From assembly GCF_030323265.1 (NCBI RefSeq), contig NZ_CP104992.1, positions 186,001 through 250,000 of the forward strand: a DNA stretch of 64,000 bases, read 5' to 3'. The first letter of the stretch is position 1. Every line of letters starts with the position of its first letter. The DNA is from Terrirhizobium terrae (GTDB lineage: Bacteria > Pseudomonadota > Alphaproteobacteria > Rhizobiales > Rhizobiaceae). Both the position numbers and the translations under genes were made by a program. The notes under the pieces were generated by a model. It searched no databases. It saw only the letters and a list, made by a program, of their open reading frames with translations, and was not told the origin of the DNA. Positions 11,608 through 20,951 of this stretch are shown in pieces.

Positions 11608-12727
11608 TCAAAGCAGGTCGCTTGGAGTGAAGTTCACGACGACATCGCCCCAAGCGTCATATTTGTCGGCGGGAAGGTTTTTGAACGGTGAGGAACGCAG
11701 GACTGCGCGCCGCGCGCTCGATTCCAGCGTCCTGCGGGCCGTGTCCGAACCGCCGCTGGAGGAAACTTCGGGGTCTCCGACGATCGCGCCGGACTGGTCG
11801 AGCTTCATCTGCACCCGGATGACGACACCCTCGGCGCCCTCGATGCCGGCGATATAGGACCAGTTGTTCTGGATCTGACCACGCAGCGCGTCCATCTCGC
11901 TCTGGCTGAGCTTGGAACCGCCGGTATTGGTCTTGCCGCCGAGAGATGCGGTCTGGGTCGAGCGCTTCGCACCACCATTCGCCGGCGCCTGCTTGTTCAG
12001 CAGCGCGGCGATATCGTCAGCGTTGAAGTCGCTTTCCTTCGAGGAGGCGGTCTTTGCCACTTCCTGCTTTTTGTCGGCGACCTTCTTGTCGGTCGGCTTC
12101 TCGGCAGCCTTCGGCTCCGGTTTCTTTTCCGGCGGCTTCTCGGCGGGCTTGGCCTGTTCCTTCGGCGGTTCGGGCTTCGGCTTGGCGGCGGGCAGCGGCA
12201 CGCTGTCCGGCAGCGGCATCGCCTCTTCGGGCTCGGCCGGGGTCGGCTCGGGCGCAGCTTCAGGCTTTGGCGTCGGCGGCGTCACGTCGGGCTTCTGCTG
12301 CGGAAGCGCTGCGACTTCCTGCGGCGGAGGTGCCGTGTCTTCTTTGGCAACTTCGGTCGAAGCGGTCGGCTTGGTATCGACGACAGGCGCAGGCTTTTCC
12401 TGCTTCGGCGGGGCAGCTGCGGATTCTGTTGTCGCTCGGCTTCGCCGTCGGCATCGGCGGCGCCTTGATGTCCACCTTGTTGTCGCCGACGTTCTGGGCG
12501 TTCTCGACGATGTCGGGACGCGTGGTCGGCACGGGTGCCGCCGTCTCCGCCATCGGCGCATTCTTGTCGCCCTGCTGGATCTGGCTGAATTCCTCGATCG
12601 GCACGAGATCGACCGGCAGCGTCTCGGTATTGGCGACATCGAGCGGTTCCGGCGAGCCAAGCGATACGAGCGCAAAGGCGAGAGCCGTTACGTGCAGGAT
12701 CGCGGATGTGGTGAGGCTCGCCTTCAT
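11608..12727 (-). CDS. tolA: Cell envelope protein TolA (one frameshift)
   Basis: TolA spans the periplasm and links TolQR in the inner membrane to TolB-Pal. It starts [20 protein letters not shown], an N-terminal membrane anchor, followed by a long Pro/Lys/Glu-rich region ([20 protein letters not shown]) that replaces the alanine-rich helix of enterobacteria. The C-terminal domain contains [20 protein letters not shown] and [14 protein letters not shown]. The first about 97 codons and the rest are in different frames. Removing one base near 12436 joins them as [16 protein letters not shown], giving 372 residues. It sits 5 bases downstream of tolR. Because the linker is low in complexity, the exact shift position is less sure than in the other genes. 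Confidence 0.93.
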
Positions 12728-12732
12728 CTAGG

Positions 12733-13233
12733 TCAGTTGCTCTTTGGTGTGCCCTGGGGTGCGCCCTGCGGTGCAGATGCGGCCGCGCCCTGGCGCTGCT
12801 GGGTCACGAGGCCGATATTTCGGAAACCGGCGGACTGAATGCGCGCCATGACATCAGCGACCACGCCGTATGCGGAGGTCGTGTCGGCACGCACGAAGAT
12901 GCGCTCGTTGTAGCCCGTCGTCGAAATCGCCTGCAGCTTGGCGGCGATCTCTTCGGCCGCAATCGGCGTTTCCTGCAGATGGATCTGGCCATTCGCATTG
13001 ACACTGATGGTGATCGGCTGAGTTTCGGAATTCAGCGAGGAAGCCTGCGTCTGCGGCAGGTCGACCGGCACGCCGACCGTCATCATCGGTGCGGCGACCA
13101 TGAAGATGATGAGCAGCACGAGCATGACGTCGACCAGCGGCGTCACGTTGATTTCGCTGATGGCACCGCCGCGCCGGCCGCGACGCCCGCGGCGACCGCC
13201 CGATGCCTTGGATCCTCCGGCAGACATGCCCAT
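12733..13233 (-). CDS. tolR: Tol-Pal protein TolR
   Basis: TolR is the ExbD-type subunit of the TolQR proton channel. After an unusual Gly/Arg-rich N-terminus (residues 12-23, GGRRGRRGRRGG) comes the single membrane segment ISEINVTPLVDVMLVLLIIF, in which Asp35 corresponds to the proton-carrying aspartate of E. coli TolR. The periplasmic domain has the usual VDLPQTQASS and INVTP features. At 166 residues it is slightly longer than in enterobacteria. It lies 24 bases after tolQ and 5 before tolA, so the three are surely one transcript. Confidence 0.97.
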   Translation of the reverse strand: MGMSAGGSKASGGRRGRRGRRGGAISEINVTPLVDVMLVLLIIFMVAAPMMTVGVPVDLPQTQASSLNSETQPITISVNANGQIHLQETPIAAEEIAAKLQAISTTGYNERIFVRADTTSAYGVVADVMARIQSAGFRNIGLVTQQRQGAAASAPQGAPQGTPKSN

Positions 13234-13257
13234 GAGAGTGTCTCCTTCGTCGCGAAG

Positions 13258-13977
13258 TTACTGCGCGGCCTGGCGGGGCTGCAGCTTCTCGTCGATCTGG
13301 CGCGACAGGATGGCGGAAAACTCGTCCGCAAAGCCTTCCATGCGCGCCGACAGCTTGCCCGCGTCGGCCGTGAACTTGTTGTAGGCCATGACGGCCGGGA
13401 TAGCGGCAACGAGGCCGATCGCCGTGGCGAGCAGCGCTTCGGCGATACCCGGTGCCACGACGGCAAGGTTGGTGGACTGCGAACCGGCGATCGCCTGGAA
13501 CGAGGTCATGATGCCGACGACGGTACCGAAAAGACCGATGAACGGACCGGCCGAGCCGATCGTTGCAAGCGAACCGAGGCGCGCCTCGTAGGTCTCGGCC
13601 TCACGCGACATCGTCACGTCCATGGCGCGGTCGATACGCATCTGCAGGCCGATCGGCGAACGGGCGCCGCGCTCGAAGCTCTTCTTCCACTCGCGCATGG
13701 CGGCGACGAAGATCGCGGCAAGGCCATTATTCTGCCGGTCAGAAAGCGTGCGATAGAGCTCTTCCAGCGACTGGCCCGACCAGAAGACCTGTTCGAACTG
13801 GTCGAACTGGCGGCGCGCCTTCGCAAAGTTCATATACTTGTCGATCACGATCGCCCAGGTCCAGACCGACGCGCCGATAAGGCCGATCATCACCAGTTTG
13901 ACGATCAATCCGGCCTGCATAAACAACGCCCAAAGGCTGACGTCGTGCGTCGCGGCTTCCAAAGCTGCCTGTTCCAT
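13258..13977 (-). CDS. tolQ: Tol-Pal protein TolQ
   Basis: TolQ is the MotA/ExbB-type inner-membrane subunit that, with TolR, uses the proton gradient to energise TolA. The 239 residues have three membrane segments: GLIVKLVMIGLIGASVWTWAIV, split here as GLIVKLVMIG and LIGASVWTWAIV, near residue 26, then LGSLATIGSAGPFIGLFGTV and ALLATAIGLVAAIPAVMAYN. The family signature GPFIGLFGTVVGIM is intact. It is the first gene of tolQRA. ybgC, which normally abuts tolQ, is separated here by an EEP-family gene. Confidence 0.97.
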   Translation of the reverse strand: MEQAALEAATHDVSLWALFMQAGLIVKLVMIGLIGASVWTWAIVIDKYMNFAKARRQFDQFEQVFWSGQSLEELYRTLSDRQNNGLAAIFVAAMREWKKSFERGARSPIGLQMRIDRAMDVTMSREAETYEARLGSLATIGSAGPFIGLFGTVVGIMTSFQAIAGSQSTNLAVVAPGIAEALLATAIGLVAAIPAVMAYNKFTADAGKLSARMEGFADEFSAILSRQIDEKLQPRQAAQ

Positions 13978-14289
13978 CCACTATCCCCGAATCCAAACGC
14001 CCGGCTTGACGACCGGGCGGGTTCCAAAGCGCGCTCTCGCGAAACTGTTCTCGATCACGATCAGCGTTGCCCTAACCCCAAGATGTCCTGAGTTTTCAGC
14101 TTGGCTTCTCGCTTTCAAATTTGGTCAAAGGAAGGCGTGCGTTGCACAAATTCCTCACCGTCTAGTAAGACATCATTATCGTTAAGGAAGTGTTACAACG
14201 ACGGCGCCTATCCCGTTGGGATGACTCGCTAACTTTGCGATTATCCGGGAAAAAGCCAGAGGATACAGCCGGTTGCCCGCTTGCCGTTT
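13978..14289. other. 312-base gap: tolQ leader and promoter region
   Basis: No coding sequence is convincing here. Next to tolQ there is a GC-rich hairpin, CGCCCGG (13998-14004) with CCGGGCG (14013-14019), in what would be the tolQ leader. No clear -35/-10 pair was found. Confidence 0.4.
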
Positions 14290-15090
14290 TCACATCTCCA
14301 GCAACAAGGGACAGTGGTCCGATACTTCGGGATCGGTCACAACCTCGAAGCGAAGCACTTCAACGAGACTGTTGACCAACATGTAGTCAGCGAATCGGCC
14401 CGCCTTTGGGTAGTGGGAGGTGCGCGTGCTGGTGAAACCGCGGGCGGTCACGAGATCTTGAAGGCCAAGATCGGCAAGAACGGCGAAGGTTTCGCTATCC
14501 GGTTCGATGTTGAAATCACCGCAAAAAACAATCGGTTCATTCGGCTTGGCGATTCCGCGGAGAAGCGTGGCAAGCCTTTGCGCCTGCGCCAATCTTGCCG
14601 GCGTATCCATCTTTCCGGCAAGATCGCGGAGGCCGTGCATATGGGCAACGCAAAGGCTTCGGTCCTGTTCGTAATCATAGACACGAACCGCATGCGCTAA
14701 CCGCGGGCGGGGATGGTCTCCATAGCTATGGGGTGAGAATTCGCCATGCACAAAGCCCTGCACCTGCTCGATGATCGGCAGGGAGTGGCGCACGAAGGTT
14801 GCCAGCCCCCATCGCGAAGGAATTTCGACGTCGCCGTCCCACAGCTCGCCTTGGGCCGACTGGCAGAACTGCGCAAAGTGGTCCGGCAACGCCTCCGCCA
14901 CATCCCGGAAGAAGTTGGCGCGCTGCGCGAGAACGTGATCTCCGTCCCGGTAGGTAAGCCAGTCCTTCGTTGTCTTAGGCGTGTGAACCACCTCCTGCAA
15001 GCAAAGGATATCCGGATCTTCACGGACGACATAGTCTATCAGCTCGCCGTGCAGCTTGCCGCCCCAGCCATTCAGGCAGATGATCTTCAC
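14290..15090 (-). CDS. Endonuclease/exonuclease/phosphatase family protein
   Basis: This 266-residue protein has the EEP fold of DNase I, AP endonucleases and phosphodiesterases. It begins MKIICLNGWGGKLHGEL with the usual LN motif, then DPDILCLQEV (metal-binding Glu), LCVAHMHG, VFCGDFNIEPDS (Asp/Asn) and ends YMLVNS and VSDHCPLLLEM with the catalytic SDH. No signal peptide is seen, so it is probably cytoplasmic. It is inserted between ybgC (32 bases upstream) and tolQ. Its substrate, nucleic acid or phospholipid-like, cannot be decided. Confidence 0.85.
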   Translation of the reverse strand: MKIICLNGWGGKLHGELIDYVVREDPDILCLQEVVHTPKTTKDWLTYRDGDHVLAQRANFFRDVAEALPDHFAQFCQSAQGELWDGDVEIPSRWGLATFVRHSLPIIEQVQGFVHGEFSPHSYGDHPRPRLAHAVRVYDYEQDRSLCVAHMHGLRDLAGKMDTPARLAQAQRLATLLRGIAKPNEPIVFCGDFNIEPDSETFAVLADLGLQDLVTARGFTSTRTSHYPKAGRFADYMLVNSLVEVLRFEVVTDPEVSDHCPLLLEM

Positions 15091-15122
15091 TGCGCCCTCC
15101 CCGGCTTTTTAGTGCCTGACGC

Positions 15123-15572
15123 TCAGACCGGATGCCCCAGAAACTTCTCCGCGATCGTTTCTGGCAGCCGTCGTGGCCGACCATGCTTGTTGATCACGGC
15201 GATCACCACCTTGGCCTGGATCAACAAAATGTCACCACGACGGATTTCCTGGTTGAGCACCATCTTGGCCCCGCCGGCCTTCTCCGTCGCCGTGGTGATC
15301 GTCAAGATATCGTCCATCCGTGCCGGTTGCTTGAAATCGATCTCCATCCGGTGAACGACGAAGACGAGGCCTTCTTCATCCGCCGACAGCAGAGCACTCT
15401 GCTCGCAGCCGAGGCAGCGGAGATAGTCGGTGCGGCCGCGCTCGAGGAAATGGAGATAGCGGGCGTGATAGACGAGGCCGGAGAAATCCGTGTCCTCGTA
15501 ATAGACGCGCTGAACGAGTCTATGCCCGTGCCCGGTCAACTCGCCCGCGAGGAGAAAATTGTCGCTATTCAT
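15123..15572 (-). CDS. ybgC: Tol-Pal-associated acyl-CoA thioesterase YbgC
   Basis: YbgC is a hotdog-fold thioesterase that hydrolyses acyl-CoA and travels with tol-pal genes. The chosen start at 15572 (MNSDNFLLAGELTGHG) has AAGG 8 bases upstream; the frame stays open another 52 codons into the sqdB promoter region without support. The active-site motif RVYYEDTDFSGLVYHARYL carries the catalytic Asp and the conserved HARYLHFLERGRTD. At 149 residues it is full length. The gene is divergent from sqdB with 121 bases between them. Confidence 0.92.
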   Translation of the reverse strand: MNSDNFLLAGELTGHGHRLVQRVYYEDTDFSGLVYHARYLHFLERGRTDYLRCLGCEQSALLSADEEGLVFVVHRMEIDFKQPARMDDILTITTATEKAGGAKMVLNQEIRRGDILLIQAKVVIAVINKHGRPRRLPETIAEKFLGHPV

Positions 15573-15693
15573 CGGCTTGCCTTGGAAAAACCTTATCGTG
15601 CACTGGATATTGGGAGCATGGTGCTCCACAATTGGACGGGCGTAATATTTCCTCCCTAACAGGAAATTCTTATAAAACCACCGGAGAATTTTT

Positions 15694-16913
15694 ATGAAGA
15701 TTGCAGTCATGGGCGGCGACGGTTTCATCGGCTGGCCGACATCCCTGCACCTCTCCCACGCGGGTCACGAGGTCCACATTCTCGACAACCTGTCCCGCCG
15801 CTGGATCGATACCGAACTGGGCGTGCAGTCGCTCACGCCGATGGATTCGATACAGGAACGTACCCGCATCTGGCATGCCGAAACCGGTCGTCGCATCCAC
15901 TTCAGCCTGATCGATCTCGCCAAGGATTACGAACTGCTGAAGAACTGGCTTGCCGAGCATCGCCCCGACGCGATCGTGCATTTCGCCGAACAGCGCGCCG
16001 CCCCTATTCGATGAAGAGCGACCGCCACAAGAACTACACGGTCAACAACAACGTCAATGCGACGCATAACCTGCTGAACGCGCTGGTGGAGCTGGATCTC
16101 GACACCCACCTCGTCCATCTCGGCACGATGGGCGTCTATGGCTATTCGACAGTCGGCGCGGCGATCCCGGAAGGCTACCTGCCGGTCGGCATCGAGACCA
16201 TGAGCGGCGAGACGGTTTCCCAGGAGATCCTCTACCCGTCCAATCCCGGCTCGATCTATCACATGACCAAGTGCCTGGATCAGCTCCTCTTCGCCTTTTA
16301 CGCCAAGAACGATCGTCTGCGCATCACCGACCTGCACCAGGGCATCGTCTGGGGCACGCATACCGAGCAGACGCGCATCCACGAACAGCTGATCAACCGC
16401 TTCGACTATGACGGCGATTACGGCACAGTCCTGAACCGCTTCCTCATCCAGGCTGCGATCGGCTATCCGCTGACCGTCCATGGCACCGGTGGGCAGACTC
16501 GCGCCTTCATCCACATCCAGGATTCGGTCCGCTGCATCGAGATCGCGCTCAACAACCCGCCGGCCGCCGGTGGTCGAGTGGAGATTTTCAACCAGATGAC
16601 CGAGACGCACCGCGTCCGTGATCTTGCCGAGATGATCTCGAAGATGACCGGCGCAAAGATCGCCTGGCTGCCGAACCCGCGCAAGGAAGCGCCGGAAAAC
16701 GATCTGGTCGTGAAGAACGAAAAGTTCCTCGAGCTCGGCCTCGAGCCGACGACGCTCGGCGAAGGCCTGCTGTCGGAAATCGTCGACGTTGCGAAGAAAT
16801 ACGCCTATCGCGTCGACCGCTCGCGCGTACCGGCCATATCCGCCTGGACCAAGGACATCGCGGCCACCGTCGAGCGCGACCCGGAAGGCACGCGCCTGAA
16901 GTCGGTTTCGTAG
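15694..16913 (+). CDS. sqdB: UDP-sulfoquinovose synthase SqdB (one frameshift)
   Basis: SqdB makes UDP-sulfoquinovose from UDP-glucose and sulfite, the head-group donor of the sulfolipid SQDG. It is a short-chain dehydrogenase-type protein with an NAD site MKIAVMGGDGFIGWPTSLHL, the SqdB-specific RRWIDTELGVQSLTP, HFAEQRAAP, and the catalytic YHMTKC (Tyr-X3-Lys). GIVWGTHTEQT and GGQTRAFIHIQDSV follow. The frame breaks in the C-run at 16001-16004. Restoring one C gives AAPYSMKSDRHKNYTVNNN and a 406-residue protein, the normal size. It is the first gene of sqdBDC, and the shift is likely a sequencing error. Confidence 0.95.
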
Positions 16914-16935
16914 GAGCCGCGCTAGATCTTTACTC

Positions 16936-17021
16936 CGTCATCCTCGGGCTTGTCCCGAGGATCTGCCCACGTAGAATTCGGCCAACGACGGTAGATGCTC
17001 GGGACATGCCCGAACGTGACG
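16936..17021. repeat. RIME/REP-like palindromic element between sqdB and sqdD
   Basis: Two 28-base arms, 16936-16963 and 16994-17021, are inverted copies identical at 23 of 28 positions. Each arm is itself a hairpin: the first has ATCCTCGGG (16940-16948) with CCCGAGGAT (16954-16962). The CGTCATCCTCGGGCTTG motif resembles dispersed palindromic intergenic repeats common in Rhizobiales. It lies inside the operon, before sqdD. Confidence 0.65.
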
Positions 17022-17053
17022 ATCGCTGGACTCGAACAGGACAATCGCACGCC

Positions 17054-17865
17054 ATGCAGAACGCCTTCGTCACGCTTGTGACCAACGCCGACTACATCAT
17101 GGGGGCGACGGCCCTCGCCCATTCATTGCGCCGAACGAAAACCACTGCCGATCTCGTCGTGCTCCATACCGGCGCAGTCGCGCAGGACGCTCTGGCCGGC
17201 CTGAAGTCACTCGGCTGCCGCATCATCCCGGTCGAGCATCTCCCCTCTCGGACGGCTTCAACGAACGTCACGCCCGCAAGAATCTGCATGGTGCCGCCCC
17301 TTTCACCAAGGGTCGCAAGCCGGACTTCCACACGCCGCTCGACAACTTCTGCAAGCTGCGCCTGTGGCAGCTGACGGAATACCGCACGGTCGTCTTCCTC
17401 GATGCGGACGTGGTCGTGCTGAAGAACATCGACAAACTGTCCGACTACCCTGAATTTTCAGCCGCCCCGAATGTCTACGAGAGCCTTGCGGATTTTCACC
17501 GCCTCAACTCCGGCGTCTTCGTAGCCAAGCCGTCGAACGAGACCTTCGAGCGGATGCTCGCCGCCCTCGATCAGCCGGATGCCTTCTGGCGGCGTACCGA
17601 TCAGACCTTTCTGGAGAGCTTTTTCCCCAACTGGCACGGCCTGCCCGTGTTCATGAACATGCTGCAATATGTCTGGTTCAACATGCCGGCCCTGTGGGAT
17701 TGGAAGGACATCTCAATCCTGCACTACCAGTATGAAAAGCCCTGGGAAGCCGATCACCCGAAAGCCGAGCAGCTGCGCCCGCTGATCGATCTCTGGCACG
17801 CCTTCCATGAGGGCCGGGAAATGCCGGATATTGCAAGCCTCGCCAATCCCGGAGCGACCTCTTGA
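17054..17865 (+). CDS. sqdD: Sulfolipid glycosyltransferase SqdD (one frameshift)
   Basis: SqdD is the glycogenin-like glycosyltransferase of the bacterial SQDG pathway, thought to move sulfoquinovose from the UDP-sugar to its acceptor; mutants in Rhodobacter accumulate UDP-sulfoquinovose. The sequence begins MQNAFVTLVTNADYIMGATAL, a GT8-like start, and has the metal-binding FLDADVVVLKNID motif, then FHRLNSGVFVAKPS, and ends ASLANPGATS. The frame breaks in the C-run at 17242-17245; adding one C gives VEHLPLSDGFNERHARKN and 270 residues. The stop overlaps the sqdC start. The ribosome site (AGGA, about 12 bases upstream) is weak, and the palindromic repeat lies just before it. Confidence 0.88.
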
Positions 17866-18742
17866 AAGTGCTCGTCTCCGGCGGAACGGGTCTCGTCGGC
17901 CGCTATATCGTCGAGGGACTTCTGGCAGGAGGCTACAGCGTTGTCGTCGGCGCGCGCAAACCGCCGGTCGACGCCTTTTCTCGCGGCGCGTCGATTTCGT
18001 ACCGCTCGACCTTACTCCCGAACGGGATCAGGCAGCAGCATTCAAAGGCATCGAAGCCTTCGTCCACGCCGCCTTCGACCACCTGCCGGGCAAATATCGA
18101 GGCGGAGAAGGAAAGGATCCCAAACGCTTCAGACGGCTCAATCTGGATGGAACGATCAGGCTGTTCGAGACAGCCAAACTCGCCGGCGTGACGCGCGCCA
18201 CCTTCCTGTCCAGCCGCGCAGTCTACGACGGCCTGCCGCCGGGAACGGCATTGACCGAAGAGATCGCCCTGTCTCCGACTTCTCTCTATGGCGAAATCAA
18301 GCTGGCCTGCGAGACGGCAATCACTGCCATGTCCGGCCCCGACTTCGTTGCCTCATCGCTTCGCGCGACCGGTGTCTATGGCGACATGCTTCCGAACAAA
18401 TGGGACGCGCTCGTCGCCGATGTTGCGGCGGGGCGTCCCGTCGTACCCCGCGCAGGCACGGAAGTTCATGGAGATGACGTAGCTCAAGCCGTCGGTCTTA
18501 TGCTCAAAGCGGACGTCGAGATCGTTTCGGGCCAGTCCTTCAACCTCTCCGACATCACCGTCGATACACGCATGATCATGGAAAGGCTTGGCCTGCCAGC
18601 TGATCTGCTTGCCTTTACGGCACTCGCCGCCAACGAAATGCTGACAGAAAAAATCCGCCACATCGGCTGGAAGCCCGGTGGCATGCGGCGGTTCGATAAG
18701 ACGATGGCGTCCTTGGCGCAACAGCTCAATGCTGCGAGTTGA
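17862..18742 (+). CDS. sqdC: SqdC-like NAD(P)-dependent epimerase/reductase (one frameshift)
   Basis: The protein starts with a Rossmann glycine motif (KVLVSGGTGLVGRYIVEGL) and has LSSRAVYDGLPP, then the active-site YGEIK (Tyr-X3-Lys) in TSLYGEIKLACE. This is the extended short-chain reductase family to which SqdC belongs. SqdC is needed for sulfolipid synthesis in Rhodobacter, though its exact step is less clear than SqdB and SqdD. The TTG start at 17862 overlaps the sqdD stop (TTGA), so translation is probably coupled. The frame breaks in the T-run at 17976-17979; adding one T gives VDAFFSRRVDFVPLDL and 293 residues. Assignment rests on position in sqdBDC plus family. Confidence 0.82.
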
Positions 18743-19124
18743 AATGCCTTTGGACGTTGCCGTCCAACGCGTTTCGGCTCGGGCGGCGCGTTTCCTTCTT
18801 GCGGGATTCGATGATCTTCAAATGCTCTTCCGCCCATTTCTGACCTGCATCACCGCCCCATAGCAGCCAAGCGATATAGCCTGTCGACGGATCGTCATCA
18901 TTGCCGAAATTCTCCGAACGCTTGTCGATCTTGTGACGGGAAAAATAGCTCGCCATCCGCTTGACCGTCAGGTCGGAGAGAGATTTCCGATGCTGCAGGT
19001 CACGTGCCCTTGCAATACCAAGGGTCGTGCCGCCACGCCGATATTTGGCGCGAAGTTTCAGTCCCTTTTCCGCCGCGGCAGCAACCTCGACTGGGGGGCG
19101 ATGGTCGAGATCCTTCTCAGTCAT
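18726..19124 (-). CDS. Small basic protein with a phage-like YFxRHxxDK domain
   Basis: Function unknown. The 132 residues are highly charged, with no signal peptide or membrane segment. The middle, LTVKRMASYFSRHKIDKRSENF followed by PSTGYIAWLLWGGDAGQKWAEE, split here as LTVKRMASYFSRHKIDK and GYIAWLLWGGDAGQKW, resembles a short module I associate with phage structural and cyanophage proteins. RARDLQHRKSLS precedes it. GGAGG lies 4 bases before the ATG. Its start overlaps the end of the DUF2945 gene by 8 bases and its end overlaps sqdC, on the other strand, by 17 bases. The pairing with DUF2945 suggests joint expression; no function is assigned. Confidence 0.75.
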   Translation of the reverse strand: MTEKDLDHRPPVEVAAAAEKGLKLRAKYRRGGTTLGIARARDLQHRKSLSDLTVKRMASYFSRHKIDKRSENFGNDDDPSTGYIAWLLWGGDAGQKWAEEHLKIIESRKKETRRPSRNALDGNVQRHFNSQH

Positions 19125-19338
19125 GGGACCTCCGCAGCTCGGACTGGCTTTTCAGGACGCGGTCACCATTCTCCTGCTTGAGGAGAAAGGCCGGTTCCTC
19201 GCGGTCGGCCTTGCGCTTGATCACCTTGCCCTTGATCTTGCGCTCTACATCCTCGGTGAATTTCTGGGCGACCTTGCCCTCGGCTTTCGAGCTGCCCCAC
19301 GTCCATTCGACGTCGGTTCCGACTTGGATCTTCTGCAT
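19117..19338 (-). CDS. DUF2945 (Tudor/KOW-like) small protein
   Basis: A 73-residue basic protein with the DUF2945 pattern: MQKIQVGTDVEWTWGSSKAEG, then a V..KF.EDVERKIKGKVIKRKA core and EEPAFLLKQENGDRVLKSQSEL. The family (hypervirulence-associated Tudor domain) is a small beta barrel found in many bacteria and fungi without a firm biochemical role. It is 54 bases downstream of the Nudix gene and overlaps the next gene by 8 bases, so the two are translationally linked. Confidence 0.82.
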   Translation of the reverse strand: MQKIQVGTDVEWTWGSSKAEGKVAQKFTEDVERKIKGKVIKRKADREEPAFLLKQENGDRVLKSQSELRRSHD

Positions 19339-19392
19339 CAGCGGCTCCTTTCGTTCCTTGGGGAACTCAGGCAGGCCGATGATGTTCCGAAA

Positions 19393-19919
19393 TCAACTTT
19401 TCAGATCGAGATCGCCGTCGCGCCAGACGACATGACGGGGCGAGGTCGGCAGCGCCTCGATCTCGTCGGCGATGAAGTAAGGCGGGATATCGAGCGCCTT
19501 CAGCGCCTCGGTCGTCGCCGGCACCCATTTGAACTCGAGTTCGTGGGTATCGACGACGCGATGCACGATATCGGCCGAATGAAAGGAAAACTCTCCGGCA
19601 GTTCCATACGATAATAAAAGCCGAGCTCGTGCCAGTCCTTCTCCTCATAGTGGAAGAAGTTTTCCACCACCCAGAGAAGCGGACCGACCTTTGCTGTGAC
19701 GCCAAGCTCTTCGACCATTTCGCGCGCAAGGGTCTCTTCCGAAGTCTCTCCCATCTCCGCGCGACCGCCCGGGAAAGTCCAGAAAGTCTCGTGGATGGCC
19801 CTATGGACGAGCACATGCCCATCACGGAACGCCAGACCCGCAATACGCATCTGGAAGATGCGCTTCGGCTTGAACTTCATGCGCAGGCGCAGATCCTGCA
19901 CCTTGTCCTTCTTACTCAT
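19393..19919 (-). CDS. Nudix hydrolase (one frameshift)
   Basis: The Nudix box is complete: [22 protein letters not shown], split here as [17 protein letters not shown] and MVEEL, fits GX5EX7REUXEEXGU. These enzymes cleave nucleoside diphosphates linked to another group, and the substrate is unknown here. The frame shifts near 19580-19585 after PESFPF; restoring one base gives [21 protein letters not shown] and ends LDLKS, for 175 residues. Its start overlaps the ruvB end by 8 bases, so it belongs to the ruv transcript. The length after correction is normal, so the shift is probably a sequencing error. Confidence 0.88.
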
Positions 19920-20951
19920 CTTCCAAACTCATCCTGAACTGCGCCGCTTCCATATCCTTGGGTGGCTGCAGCCCAAGATGCTTCCAGGCGATCGCGGTCA
20001 GCACGCGTCCGCGCGGCGTGCGCTGGATAAAGCCCTGCTGGATCATGTAGGGCTCGATGATGTCCTCGATCGCATCACGCGGCTCCGACAGGCCGGCCGC
20101 AATCGTCTCAATTCCGACCGGACCGCCGGCAAAATTCACCGCGATCATATTGAGATAGCGCTTGTCGAGCTGGTCGAAGCCTGCATGGTCGACATTGAGA
20201 CGAACAAGCGCCTCATCGGCGATCTCCTTGGTTACCGCTTCCGCTCGCGCCACCTCGGCAAAATCGCGCACACGACGCAGCAGGCGGCCCGCGATACGCG
20301 GTGTCCCACGCGCGCGGCGGGCGATCTCGCGGGCACCGTCATCGGTCATATTCAGCCCCATCAGCCGCGCCCCGCGACGCACGATGCCCTCCAGCTCTTC
20401 CACCGTGTAGAAGGAAAGACGGACGGGAATGCCGAAGCGGTCACGCAGAGGCGTGGTCAGAAGCCCGATGCGGGTGGTGGCAGCGACGAGCGTGAACTTC
20501 GACAGGTCGATCTTCACCGAACGCGCCGCAGGCCCTCGCCGATGATGAGGTCGAGCTGAAAATCCTCCATCGCCGGGTAGAGAATTTCCTCCACCGCCGG
20601 ATTGAGACGGTGGATTTCGTCGATGAAGAGAACATCGCGCTCTTCCAGATTGGTCAGCAGCGCCGCCAGATCACCGGCCTTGGCGATCACCGGGCCTGAG
20701 GTCGAGCGAAAATTGACGCCGAGTTCCTTCGCCATGATCTGCGCCAGCGTCGTCTTGCCGAGCCCCGGAGGGCCGACGAACAGGACGTGATCAAGCGCCT
20801 CGCCGCGGTTTTTTGCAGCCTCGATGAAGATCTTGAGGTTTGCGCGCGCCTCGGCCTGGCCGGTAAACTCGTCCAGCGACTGCGGGCGCAGCGCCGTATC
20901 AAGATCTTCGCCCCGCTTTTCCGGCGAGATGAGGCGGGTATCATCGGTCAT
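19912..20951 (-). CDS. ruvB: Holliday junction branch migration ATPase RuvB (one frameshift)
   Basis: RuvB is the hexameric motor that drives branch migration with RuvA. From the start [16 protein letters not shown] at 20951 the Walker A GPPGLGKT is at 60-67 and Walker B FIDEIH near 110-114. The sensor region [20 protein letters not shown] and a winged-helix C-terminus ([16 protein letters not shown]) follow. The frame breaks near 20531-20532; restoring one base gives [18 protein letters not shown] and 346 residues, the usual size. The ATG overlaps the vapC stop (ATGA), so translation may be coupled to the toxin gene. Confidence 0.96.

Noticed and set aside
16001..16014. Programmed frameshift in sqdB
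   Set aside because: There is no slippery heptamer with a stimulatory hairpin, and many other genes in the window show the same one-base loss, so an error is simpler.
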